From assembly GCA_025716855.1 (NCBI GenBank), contig JAIXMQ010000063.1, positions 1-64,000 on the forward strand: 64,000 bases of DNA. Direction: 5' to 3'. This DNA is from Pilaira anomala. Its lineage: Eukaryota > Mucoromycota > Mucoromycetes > Mucorales > Mucoraceae. The notes under the pieces are model-generated. The model made no database searches. It was not told the DNA's origin and worked only from the letters and a program-made list of their open reading frames with translations. The position numbers were made by a program, and so were the translations under genes. Shown here in pieces: positions 38,218 through 50,043 of the stretch (positions are counted from its first letter, which is position 1; each line of letters opens with the position of its first letter).

Positions 38218-38753
38218 CCGTAAAAAAAATTATAATTGTCAATATATTGACTAAAGGAAGTTAATTGTCAGTAGTACTATAGTTTTAATAGGAAAAGATC
38301 AATTTCGAGGTTAAATTTTTTTTTAAGCTTCATATTAAAATACTAACCAATACCCTAATGTAAATTAGATAAAGCAAAACAAGAAGAAGAACTCTTGCAA
38401 GAAGACTAAGAAAACAAACCCACCAATCGTACCTCAAAACATACATGTAAAAAAAAAAAAAAGTCCTCAATTACAGAAACACTGTTTTAGGATATATACG
38501 CGTATATGAATGCTGCAAAGGACATGTGAGAAACATACTTTGTCAATTTGGCCCGGAAGTGGAAGAGACGAAAAAACAAATGTGTTCTATGCTTACGACT
38601 AAAAAAGTATGTTTATAGCTCTTTGAAATAACAATAGTTAAAAACTAGAAGATATCGATTTTTAATTTCTAAATATGATAAAAACTGCATGATTTTTTAC
38701 CCTCCCACAAAAAGAAAATATTTGGATTTTAGCATATATTTTTGAACTTTATG

Positions 38754-38797
<44 letters not shown>

Positions 38798-39943
38798 AAA
38801 TAAATAAAAAAAAGGGGGTGATGTTTAGTAGTTCATATCATAATATATAGAAATAATGAATCTTACACTGCACTCACAACTCAATTTCGGGGTTAACTCG
38901 ATTGTGAATAGGACGTCAAGAATATGTTTTTCAATTGGAACAGTGATATCATATTGTAAAAGTCATTATTTATATAGATAGTAAACCCAAAAATAGCGTC
39001 AAATATATTTATGCAATAATAAGTTTTGGTAAACATAGAAAAAAAAAAAAAAAAGGGTCCAAATAAAATATATTTTAATAGGGTCATTGTACAGTAAATT
39101 CTCGTGTTTATATATATATATATATATCAGTATATAGAGAGTCCCAGGAAAAAAAAAGGAGAATCTGTTTATATGTTTATTTGATTTTTATCATACAGTA
39201 TATATATGTATATATAACTTTATGGTCAGAAGTATATGTGCGTTTTATGAACAGGTGTAATAGATTTTAAATGAGAAACAAGGTAGGAGATAGAGAGAGA
39301 CACGTATACATTGAAAAAGTATATTCTGATGGTTAAATAAGCACGCGACATATATGTATTTATACATAGTAAAGGTATATATATATATATATATATTCTG
39401 ATTAAAACCCTCTTGATAGGAGACATACTCACTTACACACACACACACAAACATTGATTACACAGACGTATACAACACACGTCAAATCTATATAAGGGGC
39501 TTTTATATAAAAAAAAAAAAATTATTTTATGCCGATACAATAAACCGTTTACTTTAAATTGACATGTGGACTATATAGAAAATTGTATATACTTTTTGAT
39601 TTTCTAAACAAAGTAAAAAAAAAAAAAAAAAGGGTCCAGTCATCTTCCTCCTTCTTTTTGATGTATGTACATTAAATCGAATATGAACTTTTTTTTTTCT
39701 TATTGTCATTAGTTTATTCTATGGTTCAGTTTATTATATATGCTTTCAAGGATCAGTTTAGTTTAACATATAAAAAAAAAAAATCCACCGGGAAATGAAC
39801 CCCGATTGCCTTTGTCTATCTGTTTGTTCATTATAGATATTCATGCAAAACTTAAAATCAATTGAAATAAATACAAAAATGTCTCTTTCATTTAATTGTT
39901 ATTTTGATTGGCCATTTGAATTTGTCAGCAAAAGGGTGACTAT

Positions 39944-39979
<36 letters not shown>

Positions 39980-40055
39980 CCCATTTTTTTTTTTCATATC
40001 TTGAGCGCGTAAAGTAAAGCACTTTTTACTCAATACTATCACTTTTTTATTTATA
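33820..40055. other. Gene-free region of about 6.2 kb
   Basis: No gene is supported on either strand. The stretch is very AT-rich, with (GT)n near 33968-33996, (CA)n near 34567-34587, several (AT)n and (GA)n/(CT)n runs, a 39-base A run at 38757-38795 and an A run of about 37 bases near 39944-39978. The ORF at 36304-36618 is Lys/Tyr/Phe-rich and follows base composition. One segment near 39784-39810 resembles a tRNA T-arm and is listed as a finding. Confidence 0.5.
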
Positions 40056-41178
40056 ATGTAAGCGGCTTTATAAAGAACTATTAAAACTATAAACAAAACG
40101 CCTTATCTTTTATTCTATTAGGGGACGTCATTGTCAATTGGTCATGGGACCTGCTGGAAGTGGCAAGGTAAGCCGAAAAAAAAAAATAAGCGAATAAGTT
40201 TCTTTTTTTTTTTTTGACAGCTTCAACTAACATTACCATGATATAGTCTACTTACTGTGCAACAATGATGACACATTGTCAAACTGCTGGACGTAAAGTA
40301 CACTTGGTTAACTTGGATCCTGCTGCTGAACATTTTGAATATGATCCCACTATTGGTAAAAAAAAACTATTTGATCTCTCTTTTTTTTTTTAGATCTGTT
40401 TAAATAACCCTAGATAAAATTTAGATATCAGAGAATTGATTACTTTGGAAGACGTTATGGAAGAATTAGATTATGGACCTAACGGTGGATTAATTTATTG
40501 TTTAGAGTAAGAAGATATATATATATTTTTTTTTTTACCTAAAATACTATTTGTGAAAGGATAATTAAAAACGAGATGATTTTATATAGGTTTTTGATGA
40601 ACAATGTCGATTGGCTTGAAGAAGAAATCGGTAACTTTGATGATGACTATTTGATTATCGATTGTCCTGGTCAGATTGAATTATATACTCATTTCCCCAT
40701 CATGAGACGTTTATGTGAAACACTTGGTAGATTAAATATGACAGTCTGTGGTGTTTATTGTCTTGAATCACAATTTATTGAGGATAAAAGTAAGTACTTT
40801 TCGGGTGTCTTGAGTGCTATGAGTGCTATGGTCAATTTGGAGATCCCTCACGTTAATGTGATGACAAAGATGGATCTTATTGAAGGTGACTATGGAAATA
40901 AAGCTATTGAAGAAGAGGACGACGAAGTGGACGACGGTACCGAGTCTGCAGCACAAAAGAAGAGACGTAAGCAAAAGAGAAGAAGACGTTTAATGGAAAA
41001 AGCAATGACAGATCGCGAAATGGATAGATATTTAGAACCTGACCCAATGTTGATGACAGAAGAAGCTGGAGACGTCCTTGATGGAGAACAACCCAGTTCA
41101 AGGAGCTTAAAGTTCCAAGCTTTAAATCAAGCTATTGTACAATTGGTAAAGTTTTAAACAATCATGTCTAATTGACTG

Positions 41179-41209
<31 letters not shown>

Positions 41210-41454
41210 CATGTTTTTGACATTATATTTTATGAATTAGATTGACGATTATAGTATGGTTCGATTTATACCACTTAATATTACAGATGAAGATTCAGTT
41301 GAGTATGTCTTATCTCATGTAGATAACTCTATGCAATATGGTGAAGACTTGGAACCAAAGGTAATATATTATAATATTCTTTTTTAATATACATGCATAA
41401 TTTACTAAAATGTTAATTTAGGAACCTGATGATGTAAAGGAATACGATGAATAA
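40056..41454 (+). CDS. GPN3: GPN-loop GTPase 3, 315 aa, with a split start codon
   Basis: GPN3 pairs with GPN1/Npa3 to assemble RNA polymerase II and bring it into the nucleus. Exons are 40056-40057, 40122-40167, 40247-40355, 40425-40506, 40590-41145, 41241-41360 and 41422-41454, all in phase. The protein begins [20 protein letters not shown], which contains the P-loop. [11 protein letters not shown] carries the following switch, [10 protein letters not shown] the diagnostic Gly-Pro-Asn loop, [12 protein letters not shown] the G3 site and [10 protein letters not shown] the G4 (TKxD) site. The first exon holds only the A and T of the initiator; the G comes from exon 2. That start gives the normal N-terminus, and no other ATG does. 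A charged insert ([10 protein letters not shown]...[11 protein letters not shown], around 40905-40990) lies between G4 and the C-terminus. Confidence 0.9.
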
Positions 41455-41586
41455 AATAAAATAAAATAAAAAAGCTCCCTTTTCTTACTAAGAAGAGGGA
41501 GATAAAAAAAAAAATAGAGGAGAAAAATAAAGAGGAGGGAAAAAATAGATATTCCCTTTAAATTTAGCCATTTGCTTTTTGTTTCT

Positions 41587-41618
<32 letters not shown>

Positions 41619-41733
41619 TTTTTCCTTTTTGATACATTTCCTTTTTTTTTTCTTTTCTTTTTCTAACAGCTCATATATATACTTTTGTTTATTTTTTTGT
41701 TTATTTGTTACAGTTATATAAGAATATAAGAAT

Positions 41734-42783
41734 ATGACAACCATTGTGAATTATACTCAACAAAAGAAAGAAGAAGATGATGATATGTCTTTAGCTGATA
41801 TCATGTCTTTACGGATATCCTCACCAATAGAAGAAAAGGTATATATATATATATTTTTTTTTTGGACTTTTTAAGTTTCATTTTTGTTTGTGTGCGTTGC
41901 GCGCGCGCGTGTGTGTACATGTATTTACTCCTTGATTTAATAATAGAATGATTGGGCAGTACAAAATGAACTATATTATAAGCAAATCCAGTCAAGTTAT
42001 TATCAGTTACAATACTTGCAACAACAGCAAATGTTAATGATGATGAATAGTAGTCAAAGTAGAAGATCTTCTACCGCATCCTCTACTATATCTTCCACTT
42101 CTTCAGCTGCTAGTCATTACAGATATAAAAAACAAAGACAACCACCTTCGCCCATTTCACCCACATCCCCCTCATCGGTTTCATCAAAGCACCATTATTA
42201 TCCTTTATCACCTTCTAGTTCAAACTCAAGTCATCATCAGGCCTCTATGCCCGAGGCTCCAAAAAGAAGACAATCCTTGGGTAAAAGAATCAAGAAAGTA
42301 TTTGGTATGACCGTTGAATTACCGATTGATACAGCTTCAATCAAAATCTCTAGTCAAAAGAGTCCAGTTAATTTATCAATGCCTAATTCTCCAAGCTCTA
42401 GTATATCTTCTTTACAACCTCGTCATCGTCGTCGTTACAATGATATCAATCAGTTACCTTCTCCTGCTTCTTCTACTGTATCAACAACCTCATTTAATAC
42501 TACTACTACTACTAATACTACTACTACTACTTCTACAACTACTGCTACTACTACTACTACTACTAATACTACCAAGAAGAAATCAATCTCTTTTAATTCT
42601 GTCATAAAATTACACGAAACATTTTCTGCTGCAGATTATGACAGAAGATGTGATACTAGCGCTACCTGTCAAAAATTAACCCCTGTTCTCGCTTTAAACA
42701 TTAAAGAAGAGCTTAATACTTACAAGTTAAATGAAATGTTTGTTCATCTTGATAGTCGACAAAATACTCACTTTTTCATGTAA
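41734..42783 (+). CDS. Uncharacterised Ser/Thr-rich basic protein, 313 aa
   Basis: Two exons (41734-41838, 41947-42783) join in phase. I do not recognise a domain. The N-terminus has an acidic patch (KKEEDDDMSLADIMSLRISS). A Gln/Met-rich run is followed by long Ser stretches and a Pro/Ser segment. A conserved-looking basic core, RRQSLGKRIKKVFGM, lies near residues 125-140. It contains a possible RRxS phosphosite and could be a membrane-associating or nuclear-import basic helix. A long Thr/Asn repeat follows and then a non-repetitive C-terminus (YDRRCDTSATCQKLTPVLAL). The ordered first 35 residues, basic core and C-terminus argue for a real protein despite the low-complexity middle. A regulatory role is only a guess. 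Confidence 0.7.
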
Positions 42784-42840
42784 TAACTTTTTCTTTTTTT
42801 TTTTTTTCTTTTTTTCATCTTTTTTTATATTAAAAAACAT

Positions 42841-42841
<1 letters not shown>

Positions 42842-42875
<34 letters not shown>
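42842..42875. repeat. Poly-A tract of 34 bases
   Basis: An uninterrupted A run lies between the Ser/Thr-rich gene and TRM2. Confidence 0.95.
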
Positions 42876-42878
<3 letters not shown>

Positions 42879-43019
42879 GGGCTTTTTCAGTAAAAGTTTA
42901 AAAAGAAAAAAAGTCTTTATTTTTTTTTTTAAACCAATCATTTATCCATATAATACAATTTTTTTTTTCTCTCTCTCTCTTCTTTTGTTTTTTTTTTCTT
43001 CTTTACTTGTATCGAAATA

Positions 43020-44988
43020 ATGTTTAAATTTGTAGGTTCCTTTATCGATAAAGCATTAGGTAGAAAACGTCCTTTGGATACTACTGACAATGCCGATGAG
43101 AAACGTAACATTGTTGAAAAGAAACCAAAGTTAGACGAAAAGATCGTTCATCGTATCAAAGTGTCAAACTTGCCTGAAAGAGATATTTCATTAGTGAAAA
43201 AATACTTTAAGGGACTTGGCTTCAACCGTTTCAACAAGGGCCCTACATGGTCCTATGCTTTGATTACTCTTGACGTAAATATAGATATATATAAATATAG
43301 ATATATTTTATTTTTATATATATATATATATATATCACTATTAAGAAACTAACAGCACAAACGGGGGGGTTTTTTTTTTTTTTTTTTAGAATGAAACTCA
43401 AGCAGCTGATGCAGTAAGAAGAATCAACCAAATGACTTACAAAGGACAAAAGTTATCAGCTGAATATGTACCTCAAACCGAAACTGACGTACGTGAAAAC
43501 TCTGCTCGTAAATCAAAGAAGAAGGGAAAACATATGATTCCTGAAGAAGACGATCATCGTACACCCGATGAGAAGTTAGCAGATCAAGTTACACCTTTAT
43601 GGAGACTTCCCTATCAAGAACAATTAGTAAAGAAGAACCGTATGAGCAATAAGCAATTGATGATTCTTAAGCGTAAAATTGCTGATATAAAGGACGTCCG
43701 TGATTTCGCTCAAGTCAGTTGGGCTCATGAATCTGGTGCCTTACCTTGTGAGGTATTAGATCCTATCGAATCTCCTGTAAAATATGGATACCGTACCAAA
43801 TGTGAATTTACAATTGGCTATAACCTTGACCGTGAACCGACTGTAGGCTTCTTGTTAGGTCTTTACCGTGATGGTGTTACCTCTGTTTTAGATCCCAGTG
43901 CTTGTGTTAATGTACCCGATATCGCTAAGAAGATTGTCGCTTGTATGAACGATTATGTTAAAAAATCCGATCTTCCTGCTTACGATCGTGCTGACAAGAC
44001 AGGTGTCTGGAGAACACTCATGACAAAGACTCAAAGTACAGGTGATATATTGATTCTTATTCAAATTCGTGCTGCAGACTTGACTCCTGAGCGTGTACAA
44101 CAAGAAAAGGAAAAATTGATAAAGTTCTGGAATGAAGAAAGTGGTGTCAATGTCACCACGCTTCTCTTCCAAGTTTGGGATGGTCTCAGTAACGGTTTTA
44201 CTGATAAGGCTCCTATCGAGACTTTGACAGGTGATGGTTACATTTATGAAGAGTTACTCGGTAACCGTTTCCGTCTCTCCGCCAGTGCCTTTTTCCAAAT
44301 CAATACACCTGCTACTGAAATCTTGTATGCAAAGTGTGCTGAATGGTGTGCTATTGACCCTACCAAAAAGACAACTTTATTAGATCTCTGTTGTGGTACT
44401 GGTACTATTGGTATTACCATGGCTAAGTCGGTTGATAAGGTGATTGGTATTGAAATGGTTCCTGAAGCTATTGTCGATGCCAAGGTGAATGCTGAATTAA
44501 ATAGTAAGTAATATATCTGGTCAATATATGTTTTACAGATACTAATTTTATATGTATATATATTATTTATAGACGTTAATAATGTTACATACTATGCCGC
44601 CAAGGTCGAGGACAAAATTAATGTTGTGACAGATGCTGTCAACGAAGAAGTAATTGCTGTCTTGGATCCCCCTAGAAATGGTGTTCACGCCTCTGTTATT
44701 AGAGCTATCAGAGAAGCTGAACATATCTCTCGTGTGATTTATATCTCTTGTGATAGTAAACAAGCTATTGACAACTTTGCCGCTTTATGTCGACCTACTT
44801 CCAACAAATATAAAGGTATGCCTTTCAAGCCTGCTCGTGCTGTTACCGTCGATCTCTTCCCCCATACTGATCATTGTGAACTTATGGTTGAGTTTGTTCG
44901 CGTGAAAGAAGAGGAAGAGGAGGAAGAGGAGGAGCGGGAAGTTAAAGAAGAAGTAGAGATTACTAAGGTGAAGGAAGAATCTGCATGA
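43020..44988 (+). CDS. TRM2: tRNA (uracil-5-)-methyltransferase, TRM2/TRMT2A type, 594 aa
   Basis: This enzyme makes m5U54 in the T-loop of tRNA from S-adenosylmethionine. Exons 43020-43274, 43390-44503 and 44573-44988 join in phase. An RRM-like domain lies at about 50-115 (HRIKVSNLPERDISLVKKYF), as in animal TRMT2A. The RumA/TrmA catalytic part follows: YGYRTKCEFTIGYN, VGFLLGLYRDGV, FRLSASAFFQINTPATEILY, then the SAM-binding motif LLDLCCGTGTIGI near residue 415, DPPRNGVH near 487, and YISCDSKQA near 514 with the nucleophilic Cys that attacks C6 of uracil. The acidic, Glu-rich C-terminus is an extension. All catalytic residues are present. An RRM plus this catalytic fold favours TRMT2A/TRM2 over bacterial-type TrmA. 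Confidence 0.93.
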
Positions 44989-46138
44989 TTTTAAATATAT
45001 GGCATTGTAAAAAAAGAAAAAAAAAAACTAATAATAAAAACTTATAAATATTCATGTACTTGGCCAACGCTTATATTCTCCTTGATAAACCCCTAGCGCT
45101 ACACTGTTACATTAGCGTACAAATAATCTTTGTAAAAAATACTAAATGTAGTAACATATTTCATGGTATACACCAGAAAAAAATATAAAAGCTGCATAAT
45201 AATACATTCTTCAAACCAGGCTTTCTAGTGTATTCTATTCAATCTATTACTCTAATTTACCAGTTTTTTTTTTTTTTTTTTTTTTTTTTTTCTCCTTTCT
45301 GTATTTTTTCCATTGTTTCAATTCTATATCTATTATTGTCTGGATCCTTCTTACCCTTTCACATGTTTTCTTATTCTCCTCTATTATTTCCCCTTTCCTT
45401 GAAGACGACAAAAGTTGCGTTGAGAGTATCCTCAATGGAGTTTCTGTATTTAACTGTATTATTTATTCGTTTCCCCCTTCTTTGGATCCTTATATCTAAA
45501 AAAAAAAAAAAAAAAAAAAAGATGTGTTCTCTAATGCTATAAAAAGCTTTCATGCTGTATTGGATGATTTTATGCTATTGGCTTCTTTATTAAAAAATTG
45601 CGGATAAATCTATATAAAACAAATTTCATGCATATACACTGGTTTTTCTAAAGTAGAACAATGATACAATTCTTCAAAAATAAAAAGACATGTTGAAGAT
45701 AGTTTCAAATACACAGAGAGTGAGAAAAAACTGACAAAGATGAATCTGGAATTCTTAGTTACACCTATTGAAAACGTATTCAATGCATATGCTTAAGGTA
45801 CATAAATTCTTTTGGATCCAATGCTATACAAAAAGGAAAAAGCCAAGATCTGTTCGAATGTTACAAACCATCCTGGACTTTGAAAAATGTATTGATGTAT
45901 TTTAAAAGAAAACCTTGTGATAGTCCAAATCGGTTAATTTTCTGCCAATGATCCAAACTCTTTTCTTTAAAAAGAGGTAGGCTTTGAAAAAATCCGAAAA
46001 AATTTTATCTAGTAACATATTTTTAACAGTTAAACTTGAATAAAGTATCTAAAACATTGATTTAAATATAAAACTATCTCAAAAATATAAATCTGATGAA
46101 CAATTTGATAAAGAGGCAAAAAAAAAGCAAAAAAAAGA
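44989..46138. other. Intergenic region between TRM2 and tRNA-Gln
   Basis: No gene is supported. The stretch contains the TRM2 3' UTR, a 25-base T run near 45265-45290, and A/T tracts. The ORFs across it are low-complexity. Confidence 0.45.
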
Positions 46139-46209
46139 GGTCTCACCGAGAATCGAACTCGGATCACCGGATTCAAAGACCGATATGATAACCATTACAC
46201 TATGAAACC
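46139..46209 (-). tRNA. tRNA-Gln (UUG)
   Basis: Read on the minus strand, the 71-nt sequence folds as a cloverleaf. The acceptor stem GGTTTCA pairs with TGAGACC (one G-U pair). The D-arm is GTGTAATGGTTATCAT, and the anticodon loop is CTTTGAA, giving UUG. The T-arm is CCGAGTTCGATTCTCGG, with a perfect B box GGTTCGANTCC-like core. The pair next to the anticodon loop is U-U, a weak point. A run of seven T follows at once, as a Pol III terminator. A double E-box lies 60 bp upstream. Confidence 0.9.
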
Positions 46210-46269
46210 ATGTTACGGTAATTTTTTTAATATTTAATATATAAATCTTAATATTTTTCTTTTTTTTCT

Positions 46270-46286
46270 CACGTGATTATCACGTG
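46270..46286 (-). promoter_or_regulatory. Paired E-box upstream of tRNA-Gln
   Basis: Two CACGTG palindromes are separated by five bases (46270-46275 and 46281-46286). They lie 60 bp before the 5' end of tRNA-Gln. The same arrangement occurs at tRNA-Arg. CACGTG is the core site of bHLH factors such as Cbf1/USF-type proteins; the binding protein here is unknown. Confidence 0.65.
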
Positions 46287-47283
46287 CTTTGTTTAACGAA
46301 GATTGTAAAAAGCTTTTTTTTAATGGGTAATGCAGAATATGGAAAAAAATAAGCTAACCAAAAACTGATAAACTTTTAAATTGTCGATATGTACTTCATT
46401 CTACTAATGCTAAATACTTTAAATGTCGCCATAAATCCTTTTCTGATGTGATAAAAGAGCCGAATAACTGGATTCGATATTATTTATAATAATGATAATT
46501 TTCTACATTTCTTTTGTAGTGTACTTCAGTATATTAATTACTACTTTATTTTGCTCTTGAAAAAGCATAATAATAAGTATATTATAGCTGTATTGATTTT
46601 AATTTTTATTTTTTGATGAAGTTTCCGACATCTGCGTACTACATAGTTATTGATTTATTAGAAGACAATATATCCTTTTTACATGTTATCTAAATCCTTT
46701 TTTTTTTTTGCATTTTTATTTTAATATGAGAATAATTAGACGAGAGGAGAAGTAATTTGATTACATAATGGGTTGTATAATAAAAAGTTTCTATTCGTGC
46801 CAAGTACAGGAGAAATTGATTTCTTCTAGACAGTTCCTAATAAATGAATGATGAATACTTCAATTGTCATTATAATGGTTAAACTGATAAGTTATAATCA
46901 TAGTTAAAGGGAAAATTAAGCATCACAACCTGGAATTCTTAATACGGGAAACTCCATCATCCACCCAGTTTTTTTTATATATATATATATAAAAGCAACA
47001 ATTTTCAATACTCCCATTGTATTATAGTAGCAAATCCCCTACGCTTTGCTACATGTTTACTCACCTCAATTAGTTTTTGATAACGAAAGAGGAATATGAT
47101 AAGTAGCTTGACCCTCAAAAGGTATTTTCTCCCTGACTTTGAAATCAAGTAGAGGAAAAAAGTATTTTTGAGTCACACACGCTTAATTTTACGAAATACC
47201 TTCAAAATACCCTCTCAGAATATTCCATTTTGTGAAAAAATACAAAAAACTAGGCATAATCTTTATCTTTTTCTTTACTTAAT
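46287..47283. other. Intergenic region between tRNA-Gln and ZW10
   Basis: No gene is supported. The stretch contains copy B of the dispersed repeat (46914-47092) and otherwise AT-rich unique sequence leading to the ZW10 start. Confidence 0.45.
46914..47092 (+). repeat. Dispersed repeat, copy B
   Basis: It starts AAAATTAAGCATCACAACCT, holds GAAACTCCATCATCCACCCA, then an (AT)n run, CATTGTATTATAGTAGC, and ends CTACGCTTTGCTACATGTTT with a TTTTGATAACGAAAGAGG tail. Block order matches copy C throughout and copy A in most blocks. It lies about 700 bp upstream of tRNA-Gln. Confidence 0.7.
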
Positions 47284-50043
47284 ATGCCACCTATAAGAAG
47301 AGTTGACGAAGCGTTTCTTACCCGATTACTTGACAGAGATGAAAATATAAAAGAGGAAATATTAAATAACAACGTTGATTCCGAGTCTCTATCGACTGTC
47401 TTGACTAAACTAACAGCAACTTCCAACGCGTTACAACTTGAGTTATTTGAACAAGTACATACACACTTTGACGAATTCTCAGCGTCCTATAATACCAGTC
47501 AAGAACTTTATGGAAGTATTCTTAAGCTTGTTCAACAAGTAGATAGCAGTGAAGAACAAGTGAATGAAACACAGACAGTGGTGGGTTCGACTATTGAATC
47601 TTACCAACAAGCTTTGTTAGCATCGGAAAAGAACCAGATCAAGATTGACACGCTAGAAAGACTGGAAGAAATGTTGGAGATACTGGATAATATACACCTG
47701 GAATTAAAGGAATCGTTATACTTGGAAGCAGTGAGACATATTTTAAAGTTACAAGCGATAGTAGCAGGATGGCAAGGCGATACTAGAGTAATCACTATGG
47801 TTAAGGAAAGAATAAGTAATGTCAAACAAGCGTTGATTCTTCAGCTGCAAGATGATCTTCGAACTGCTATTCAATATAATATGGGCTCTATGCGTATCCT
47901 GACCAAGTTCAAATCGAACCAACACTCTAGCAAGTCAACACATATTCAACATGTCTTTCAATCTTTACATGAGTTGGGATTGTTGCCAGAAGAGATGATG
48001 GGTATTCAACGACTCATATTTAAGCATATTTTAAACCCTTATTTCGAGAACGGGAAAAGTCATTTACAAATCGATCATGTTACGGTGGATGAATTGAGCA
48101 CTGGTGGTGTATTACAAGTGATCAAATATACCCAAGACGACGACGATGATGATCAAGTTAAAAAGATGGACCCAATACTCATGTTACAGCAATTGAATGA
48201 TATACTTGGATTCTTTTTTAAATTCATGTTTGACAACACCAAGGACGAACAATTGAACTTGGTATTTGGAAATATCTTGTTACCAGAACTTGAGAGTACA
48301 ATTATTGCAAAGGGCATCGCACCTGCTGTTCCATCAACTAAATACAACCTATCTGATTTCAATGTAATTGCACAAGCTGTTACATCGTTTGAAACGCAAT
48401 GTATGGAAATTTATGGATATCAAGTCAAGTCTGCAGAGCCAAGTGTATTGAGTTTATATGTACAAAATATCGATAAACATTATGCCAAGAAAAGACGTGA
48501 AAGAATTTTACAGGATGGTAGAAAGGTGATGGTACGTAGATTATACGATGCAGAAATGACAGAGGTAGAAGAAGATGGGCATATATATCGTTATAAAATC
48601 ACACAAACACCACAAATTCTTTCTGTACTATTATCAGATACACTGGATGAAGCATTTCAACTATTAAAATCACACCCTATCTCCGCATCAACACTAATTG
48701 AAGGGATTCAAGATTTATTAGATATGTACAGAGCGATTATGCCTAGTTATCATCGACGTCAGTTTTTATCAGGTCCTGCCAATTCACTTGTATTTAGAAA
48801 CGATTGTTTATGGCTTGCTAAGCAGGTCACGTCAGTGATTGCCGTGAAACCTGAATCAAAACCGTTTAATACACTTGCCACAGGATTAAATGAGGCATCC
48901 AATCGATTAGAGGAACTTGGAAAGGCATGGTATGAAATTGCAATGATGCAACGAGTTGAAATGATTCAATCTTTATTAGATCGATTAGATGGATTTACTG
49001 GTATGGCCGAAAACGTAAAATTCCAACAAGAATGTGACGAAATTATTCACAAGGTGATTCAGCTCGTACAATCCTTTGCTAATGAAACACGACCTGTTGT
49101 GGACGAAACGTTATTTTTGGACATGTTGGGTAGAATGGTGGGTAGTATTTTAGGACGATTGATTCGAGATATTGAAGAATTAGCTGATATTGGAGCAGAC
49201 GAATCTCATGTGATTGCAGTTACTTTAAATAGTCTTGCTCAGCTTGTAAGCGCGTTTGATTTACCGGGTAAAGATGCTACTGAAAACTTTGTGTCCGAAT
49301 TAGTTTCAAATTGGGAAAAGTTTTGGCTGCTCAAAGATATTCTTGAGATGAATATGCGTGATATTATGGACGCGTATCGTCGTGGAGATCTTCATATGTT
49401 CGAAAAATCTGAATTAATTGGTTTAATTTGTGCTTTGTTTGCCACTACCGAATTAAGGGAATCGAATATACAAGAAATTAAAACGGGTCGATTAGCTCAG
49501 CAACAAACCGAAAGATCTATACTTTCTTCTCCTACTGTGGTTCATCAAACTATACCCACTTCTTTGGCAAACAATACCAACTCTTCAAGTCCTGCCCCTT
49601 CTCTAACAACGAGTGCTTTAGAGTATACACCAGATGACGATATGGAAGTAACAGAAGGTGGCTGGGGTGATGATGATGATGATTTATTTGCTGATGACAT
49701 TATTAACAAACCAAACGCGTCTAGTTCATTAAAACCTTCACCATTATTGGAGCTTGAAATGACGGATATGGAAGATACTGATGGAGGCTGGGGTGATGCA
49801 GATCAAGACATATTTGATAACAATGAAGTCCATATACCTGAAACATCTAACCAAAATAAGAAATCTATTAACACAAAAGACGCCAACAATCAAGCCTCAA
49901 CTACCACTTCTCATTCTGGATCACTTTCCAGCGCTTTGGACTTTCAAGCAATTGAAAACGAAGTAGATGATGAATTAAATGATGGAGAAGGTTGGGGATG
50001 GGATGATGACGATGACGATTTATTTAAGGAAGAAACTAAATGA
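47284..50043 (+). CDS. ZW10/Dsl1-family vesicle tethering protein, 919 aa
   Basis: This single-exon gene encodes a protein of the ZW10/Dsl1 family, the tether that captures COPI vesicles at the ER; in animals it also forms the RZZ kinetochore complex. The N-terminal region (about 10-150) is coiled (SNALQLELFEQVHTHFDEFS, EEQVNETQTVVGSTIESYQQ), the part that contacts Tip20/RINT1-type partners. The middle and C-terminal helical bundle include SLYVQNIDKHYAKKRRERIL, GLNEASNRLEELGKAWYEIA and RMVGSILGRLIRDIEELADI, which resemble ZW10. From about residue 740 the chain is disordered and acidic with three Trp-Gly-Asp motifs (near residues 793, 836 and 904), like the COPI-binding lasso of yeast Dsl1. 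Length is a little above animal ZW10 (779 aa). The kinetochore role is not implied. Confidence 0.8.
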   Translation: MPPIRRVDEAFLTRLLDRDENIKEEILNNNVDSESLSTVLTKLTATSNALQLELFEQVHTHFDEFSASYNTSQELYGSILKLVQQVDSSEEQVNETQTVVGSTIESYQQALLASEKNQIKIDTLERLEEMLEILDNIHLELKESLYLEAVRHILKLQAIVAGWQGDTRVITMVKERISNVKQALILQLQDDLRTAIQYNMGSMRILTKFKSNQHSSKSTHIQHVFQSLHELGLLPEEMMGIQRLIFKHILNPYFENGKSHLQIDHVTVDELSTGGVLQVIKYTQDDDDDDQVKKMDPILMLQQLNDILGFFFKFMFDNTKDEQLNLVFGNILLPELESTIIAKGIAPAVPSTKYNLSDFNVIAQAVTSFETQCMEIYGYQVKSAEPSVLSLYVQNIDKHYAKKRRERILQDGRKVMVRRLYDAEMTEVEEDGHIYRYKITQTPQILSVLLSDTLDEAFQLLKSHPISASTLIEGIQDLLDMYRAIMPSYHRRQFLSGPANSLVFRNDCLWLAKQVTSVIAVKPESKPFNTLATGLNEASNRLEELGKAWYEIAMMQRVEMIQSLLDRLDGFTGMAENVKFQQECDEIIHKVIQLVQSFANETRPVVDETLFLDMLGRMVGSILGRLIRDIEELADIGADESHVIAVTLNSLAQLVSAFDLPGKDATENFVSELVSNWEKFWLLKDILEMNMRDIMDAYRRGDLHMFEKSELIGLICALFATTELRESNIQEIKTGRLAQQQTERSILSSPTVVHQTIPTSLANNTNSSSPAPSLTTSALEYTPDDDMEVTEGGWGDDDDDLFADDIINKPNASSSLKPSPLLELEMTDMEDTDGGWGDADQDIFDNNEVHIPETSNQNKKSINTKDANNQASTTTSHSGSLSSALDFQAIENEVDDELNDGEGWGWDDDDDDLFKEETK

